Source: an uncultured bacterium (GTDB taxonomy: Bacteria > Patescibacteriota > Minisyncoccia > Phycocordibacterales > CAWITU01). From it: a stretch of DNA of 8,020 nucleotides. The DNA lies in NCBI GenBank assembly GCA_903958115.1, contig CAJBRS010000103.1, forward strand, positions 1 through 8,020, written 5' to 3'. Below the pieces are notes generated by a model, which saw nothing but the letters and a program-made list of their open reading frames with translations, searched no databases and was not told where the DNA came from. Below are positions 4,862-8,020 of the stretch, piece after piece. The translations under genes were made by a program, and so were the position numbers. Position 1 is the stretch's first letter; each line of letters starts with the position of its first letter.

Positions 4862-5764
4862 ATGAAATTCTTAAACTCTGCCCTTTGGGCAGTGGTGGTC
4901 ATTGTAATAGCGGTGCTCATTACGCACCCACAAGCATTAGCTTTTCTTGATACCAAAACGGTACAAGAGGCTTCCGTCACGACCCCGTCTCCCACAAAGG
5001 GCGTCGCGTGTCGTGTCTCAACTCCCAACGTCGCTCGTCGTACTGCCTCGGTTAATATTCCGAAAGCTACGACAGTCGGCAAAACTGATTTGTCGATCTT
5101 CGGTGATCAGCCACTACGCCCCACAAAGGGCTCAGTGGAGACTACCGTCGGTGAGGTTTGGGGTGACGTGAAGGTTGCTAACGATAGTCGAAAAGGGTAT
5201 GCGTTGATACAGGAGGTTTCTCCTGGAACGCCAATTCTTTTTGATCAGTCAACTGGATTCGCTTGGAAGGTGGCATGCCTCAACCGCATTGCTCCTTGTG
5301 AAGGACAACCAGTTGCCGATGAAGAGCCGGCCCCTGCACCTGTGCAGAGAGTGGTTTATCAAACAAGGACGGCCTACTATGACAGCCCTGAACCGGTACA
5401 AGCGCTTGCGCCTGAACCCGAATACTATCAGGAGTCTGCGCCAGTTGGTCTCTTCGTTAACATCGGCAGGTTCTTCGGAGTCCGCGGGTGTCAGCAAGAC
5501 AATTACTATCGGCACGATAATTACAGAAGCAACTGTAATCGGTCGGGGAATCAACGTTGGGATTGTCATCAACAACATTTCCAACGTCCGATTTGCCAAC
5601 CGCGTACCCCGCCGCGACCAGTATGTCCTACGCGTCCGATTTGTCAGCCTCGGCCGATATGCCAACCGCGTCCGGTATGTCCTCCTCAGCCAGTCTGTAG
5701 GCTACAGCAAGGGGGCTCATATGGTGGAGGTCGGCAAGGTGGAAGCCGTCGTGGTGGTAACTAA
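4862..5764 (+). CDS. Secreted Cys/Pro-rich repeat protein, function unknown
   Basis: A 300-residue protein I do not recognise. Residues 1-27 look like a signal peptide: short N-region, hydrophobic ALWAVVVIVIAVLI (7-20), then THPQALA with likely cleavage after A27, though an uncleaved anchor is possible. Residues 90-146 seem the most globular part (GEVWGDVKV, GYALIQEVSPGTPILFDQST, AWKVACLNRIAPC). A Pro/Glu/Tyr-rich linker follows (about 150-195). Residues 242-279 contain P-[IV]-C repeats with Cys at 245, 255, 261, 267, 273 and 279, exactly six residues apart from 255 on. The tail (284-300) is Gly/Arg/Ser-rich. There are 12 Cys in all, fitting disulfides or metal binding outside the membrane. 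It has its own strong promoter, leader, ribosome site and terminator, so it is monocistronic and probably highly expressed. It diverges from pilB, so a surface role is plausible but only inferred. Base composition is GC-richer than its neighbours. Confidence 0.88.
   Translation: MKFLNSALWAVVVIVIAVLITHPQALAFLDTKTVQEASVTTPSPTKGVACRVSTPNVARRTASVNIPKATTVGKTDLSIFGDQPLRPTKGSVETTVGEVWGDVKVANDSRKGYALIQEVSPGTPILFDQSTGFAWKVACLNRIAPCEGQPVADEEPAPAPVQRVVYQTRTAYYDSPEPVQALAPEPEYYQESAPVGLFVNIGRFFGVRGCQQDNYYRHDNYRSNCNRSGNQRWDCHQQHFQRPICQPRTPPRPVCPTRPICQPRPICQPRPVCPPQPVCRLQQGGSYGGGRQGGSRRGGN
5585..5701 (+). repeat. Tandem ~18-bp coding repeats (RP[IV]CQP units)
   Basis: Inside the secreted-protein gene, near-identical units built on CGTCCGATTTGCCAACCG recur, giving protein units such as RPICQP and RPVCPP. 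Four consecutive units have 18-bp spacing (Cys 255, 261, 267, 273, then 279). An earlier unit at Cys 245 is separated by ten residues. The codons differ between copies (for example GTC/CCG and GCC/TCG choices nearby), so the repeats are not freshly duplicated, but copy number may vary between strains. Confidence 0.7.
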
Positions 5765-5788
5765 TCCATCAAAAGTAAAAGCAAGTTC

Positions 5789-5830
5789 AGAGCGTCAGTG
5801 GGGTTTTATCCCCCCTGACGCTCTTTTTTT
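5789..5830 (+). terminator. Intrinsic terminator of the secreted-protein gene
   Basis: AGAGCGTCAG (5789-5798) pairs with CTGACGCTCT (5815-5824). One T/C mismatch follows, then GGGG/CCCC pairs close a six-base loop (5804-5809). A run of seven T follows at 5824-5830. This is a textbook rho-independent terminator 24 bases after the stop codon. It separates this gene from tsaE. Confidence 0.93.
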
Positions 5831-5885
5831 ATGTCCTAAAACAGGATCGGGGGCTTTATTTGTTTAGTATGATATTATTTTAAAT

Positions 5886-6320
5886 ATGAAATTTGTGTCT
5901 AAAAATCTCGCCGAAACCTCAAAAATAGCGGTTGATTTTATAGCTTCTTTAAAACCAACAAAGCGTGCCTGTGTTGTCGGTCTTTTTGGTGAGTTGGGTG
6001 CTGGCAAGACCACTTTTACTAAATCTGCAGCCGAGGCGTTGGGAGTAGAGGAGACAGTGAATAGTCCAACATTTGTGATTGAGAGAATTTTCTCTGTACC
6101 AAGCGGAGCTTTTAAGCGTTTTATACATATTGATGCGTATCGTTTAGTTCATGGGCAGGATTTAATAAGTCTTGGTTGGAATGAGATTGTTCAAGATCCA
6201 GAAAATTTAATCTTTATTGAATGGCCTGAAAAAGTTTTAGACATTCTGCCAGAAGACAGAATTGAGGTACAATTCGAACACCTAAATGAAAAAAGCCGAC
6301 AAATCACAATCCAAGATTAA
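5886..6320 (+). CDS. tsaE: tRNA threonylcarbamoyladenosine biosynthesis ATPase TsaE
   Basis: A 144-residue P-loop protein of the TsaE (YjeE) family. TsaE is the ATPase that, with TsaB and TsaD, makes the t6A base at position 37 of tRNAs reading ANN codons. Seen in sequence: Walker A GELGAGKT (35-42), NSPTFVIERIF (59-69), HIDAYRL (81-87) with D83, and the conserved FIEWPEKV (110-117) with E112. Length is close to the family norm of about 150. The start is the ATG at 5886, which has no Shine-Dalgarno sequence. A possible -10 (TATTAT, 5873-5878, preceded by TGA) would begin transcription almost at the ATG, so a leaderless message is possible, but I see no good -35. The 3' end overlaps polA by 35 bases, so the two are probably one transcription unit. 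Confidence 0.95.
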   Translation: MKFVSKNLAETSKIAVDFIASLKPTKRACVVGLFGELGAGKTTFTKSAAEALGVEETVNSPTFVIERIFSVPSGAFKRFIHIDAYRLVHGQDLISLGWNEIVQDPENLIFIEWPEKVLDILPEDRIEVQFEHLNEKSRQITIQD

Positions 6321-8020
6321 TCCGATAGGACCAAAGCGTCTTGTTCTGCTTGATGCTCACGCTATTTTGCATCGTGCTTATCATGCCTTGCCAGATTTTG
6401 CCTCGAGTAAGGGAGAGCCGACAGGAGCATTGTATGGAGTATCAGCGATGTTGATTAAAATTATTCAAGATTTAAAACCAGACTATCTGGTCTCTTGTTA
6501 TGACTTACCTGAACCAACATATCGTCACCAAGCTTATGAAGAATATAAAGCTGGCCGCAAGAAAGCTGATCCAGAATTGGTGGCACAAATGATTCGCTCT
6601 CGAGATATTTTTACAGCCTTCGATATTCCAATGTATGATAAGCCGGGTTTTGAAGCTGATGATATGCTTGGCACTATCGTTGAAAAAATGAAGTCAAATA
6701 AAGACGTGGCAATTGTTATTGCTTCGGGCGACATGGACACATTACAGCTAGTAGATAATAAAAAAGTGCAGGTGTTCACTTTGAAAAAAGGAATCAACGA
6801 CACAATAATGTATGACGAAAAGGCTGTGTTGGATAGATTCGGTTTTTTGCCCAATCTATTACCAGATTTTAAAGGTCTTCGAGGTGATCCTTCGGATAAT
6901 ATTATTGGCATTGCTGGTATTGGTGAAAAGACAGCTACTACTTTAATAAGGGAATTTGGAACAATTGAGGAAATTTATAAAAAATTAAAAAAAGATAAAG
7001 AAGCTTTTAAAAAAGTAGGAATCACTGATCGAATTATTGAGTTACTTGTGAATGGGGAAGAGGAGGCACAATTCAGTAAGATGCTCGCAACAATTCGTCG
7101 TGACGCACCAATCGATTTTGTCTTACCAGAAAAGACTTGGACAGAGTCACTCAGTGTTGAGAAAGTTATTGCACTGTTTAATGAGTTGGAGTTTAGGACT
7201 TTAGGGACGAGGTTGAAAGAGGTGGTTGGGGGTAGTATGAAGTATGAAGCATCGGGCACTGAGGGAAAGTCAGAAGCTAAGGAAAAAGAAATACTACCAG
7301 AGATTTCTGAAAGTGAATTTCGACCGATTTCGATTGCGCTTTGGTTAATTAATTCTGAGATAAATAATCCAAAGCTAGAGGATATTTTAAACTTTGCTAG
7401 GACAGATTCTTTTGAAAAAGCTAAGGAGGTAATTCTGTCTGAACTGAAAAAACGTAACTTGGAGAAAGTTTTTGAGGAAATTGAGAAACCTCTTATACCT
7501 GTAGTTGCCAAGATGCATGACGACGGGATCAAGGTGGACACTAAATTCTTGAAAGATCTTTCAGAAAAATATCATAAGCAACTATCTGAATACGAGGAGT
7601 CTATTTGGGAGATGGCTGGTGAAAATTTTAATATTAATTCGCCTAAACAGCTTGGTGTAATTTTGTTTGATAAATTAGCACTCGCTCCTAAAAATCAAAA
7701 GAAGACAGCCGGTGGAGCAAAGTCAACCAAAGAATCAGAACTCGAGAAGCTTCGTGAGGTGCACCCAATTATTGAAAAAATTCTTGAGTATCGTGAATTG
7801 CAGAAGCTCCTGTCTACCTATATTGATGCTATTCCCAAATCTGTCGCCGAGGATGGTCGTTTACACGCTACATTTCTACAGGCTGGGGCCGCTACTGGTC
7901 GTATGGCTTCGCATGACCCAAACTTGCAAAACATCCCGATCAAGACCGAGCTTGGTCGGGCAATCCGTCGCGGATTTGTTGCGAGCGAGGGGATGCAGCT
8001 CGTGTCGTTCGACTACTCGC
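6286..8020 (+). CDS. polA: DNA polymerase I, 3' end outside window
   Basis: The frame is open from ATG 6286 to the window edge, giving 578 codons cut at FDYS of polymerase motif A. PolA fills gaps and removes RNA primers and damaged strands. The 5' nuclease domain (about 18-300) has metal-ligand Asp in LLDAHAILHRAYHA (D23), FEADDMLG (D125, D126), SGDMDTLQL (D149, D151) and LRGDPSDN (D201, D204), then the helix-hairpin-helix GIAGIGEKTA. A charged linker (about 314-345) follows. Only the tail of the 3'-5' exonuclease domain remains (about 347-400, ALWLINSEINNPKLEDILNF), with no DEDD catalytic motifs, so proofreading is predicted absent. The polymerase domain has TGRMASHDPNLQNIPIKTEL and RRGFV. 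The start overlaps tsaE by 35 bases and gives a Lys-rich N-terminal extension of about 17 residues. The linker contains a tandem AGTATGA repeat. Confidence 0.95.
   Translation, partial: MKKADKSQSKINPIGPKRLVLLDAHAILHRAYHALPDFASSKGEPTGALYGVSAMLIKIIQDLKPDYLVSCYDLPEPTYRHQAYEEYKAGRKKADPELVAQMIRSRDIFTAFDIPMYDKPGFEADDMLGTIVEKMKSNKDVAIVIASGDMDTLQLVDNKKVQVFTLKKGINDTIMYDEKAVLDRFGFLPNLLPDFKGLRGDPSDNIIGIAGIGEKTATTLIREFGTIEEIYKKLKKDKEAFKKVGITDRIIELLVNGEEEAQFSKMLATIRRDAPIDFVLPEKTWTESLSVEKVIALFNELEFRTLGTRLKEVVGGSMKYEASGTEGKSEAKEKEILPEISESEFRPISIALWLINSEINNPKLEDILNFARTDSFEKAKEVILSELKKRNLEKVFEEIEKPLIPVVAKMHDDGIKVDTKFLKDLSEKYHKQLSEYEESIWEMAGENFNINSPKQLGVILFDKLALAPKNQKKTAGGAKSTKESELEKLREVHPIIEKILEYRELQKLLSTYIDAIPKSVAEDGRLHATFLQAGAATGRMASHDPNLQNIPIKTELGRAIRRGFVASEGMQLVSFDYS
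7234..7249 (+). repeat. Tandem AGTATGA heptamers inside polA
   Basis: Two exact AGTATGA units followed by AG lie in frame in the linker between the nuclease domain and the exonuclease remnant, coding for SMKYE and its flank (residues 317-321). The same unit forms the repeat at 1737-1764. The linker is the place where an insertion would do least harm. Confidence 0.5.

Noticed and set aside
4783..5082. Minus-strand 99-codon frame across the leader and start of the secreted-protein gene
   Set aside because: It overlaps the promoter-proximal leader and signal peptide in antisense and has no recognisable domain.
5249..5665. Minus-strand 138-codon frame, and the plus-strand frame 5241-5867, over the secreted-protein gene
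   Set aside because: Both are Arg-rich shadows of a gene with signal peptide, promoter, ribosome site and terminator. The plus shadow also runs through the terminator.
5854..5885. A confident promoter for tsaE
   Set aside because: TATTAT at 5873-5878 is a fair -10, but no acceptable -35 lies 16-18 bases upstream, so I only mention it within the tsaE entry.
6534..7541. Minus-strand frames of 125 and 188 codons
   Set aside because: They are antisense to polA, which shows conserved motifs throughout, and they have Ser/Phe/Ile-rich composition typical of shadows.

Overview
The window looks like chromosomal DNA from a small-genome bacterium of the Candidate Phyla Radiation, probably Parcubacteria or a relative (inference). 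The reasons are AT-rich core genes that are tightly packed, almost no Shine-Dalgarno sequences, a short YebC, a DNA polymerase I with almost no exonuclease domain, and small lineage-specific proteins beside housekeeping genes. Stops used are TAA and TAG, and no in-frame TGA is needed, so the standard bacterial code fits.

Layout. Bases 1-369 (+) are the 3' end of tyrS. Bases 360-464 hold a perfect 39-bp inverted repeat lying between the stop codons of tyrS and of a convergent 53-residue acidic protein gene (470-631, -), which is too short for routine gene callers. The minus strand then carries, read from right to left, a pilB-type assembly ATPase gene (2959-4683), ruvB (1777-2775), yebC (1199-1729) and ruvC (711-1196). 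Between pilB and ruvB lies a 143-bp element bounded by a perfect 18-bp inverted repeat whose right arm contains the pilB stop codon. No ruvA is visible.

From 4735 the plus strand takes over. A near-consensus promoter, a 5' hairpin leader and the only strong ribosome binding site in the window lead into a gene for a 300-residue secreted protein rich in cysteine and proline (4862-5764). It is closed by a classic intrinsic terminator (5789-5830). Then come tsaE (5886-6320) and, overlapping it by 35 bases, polA (6286 to the window edge, cut inside polymerase motif A).

The genes cover translation (tyrS, tsaE, probably yebC), Holliday-junction processing (ruvB, ruvC), replication and repair (polA), and the cell surface (pilB, secreted protein). 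The least explained parts are the secreted protein with its leader, where one anti-Shine-Dalgarno segment could pair with either of two identical GAAGGAG copies, and the two inverted-repeat structures that overlap stop codons. A 7-bp tandem motif (AGTATGA) also occurs both between genes and inside polA. I saw no CRISPR array, tRNA, rRNA, transposase gene or defence system.
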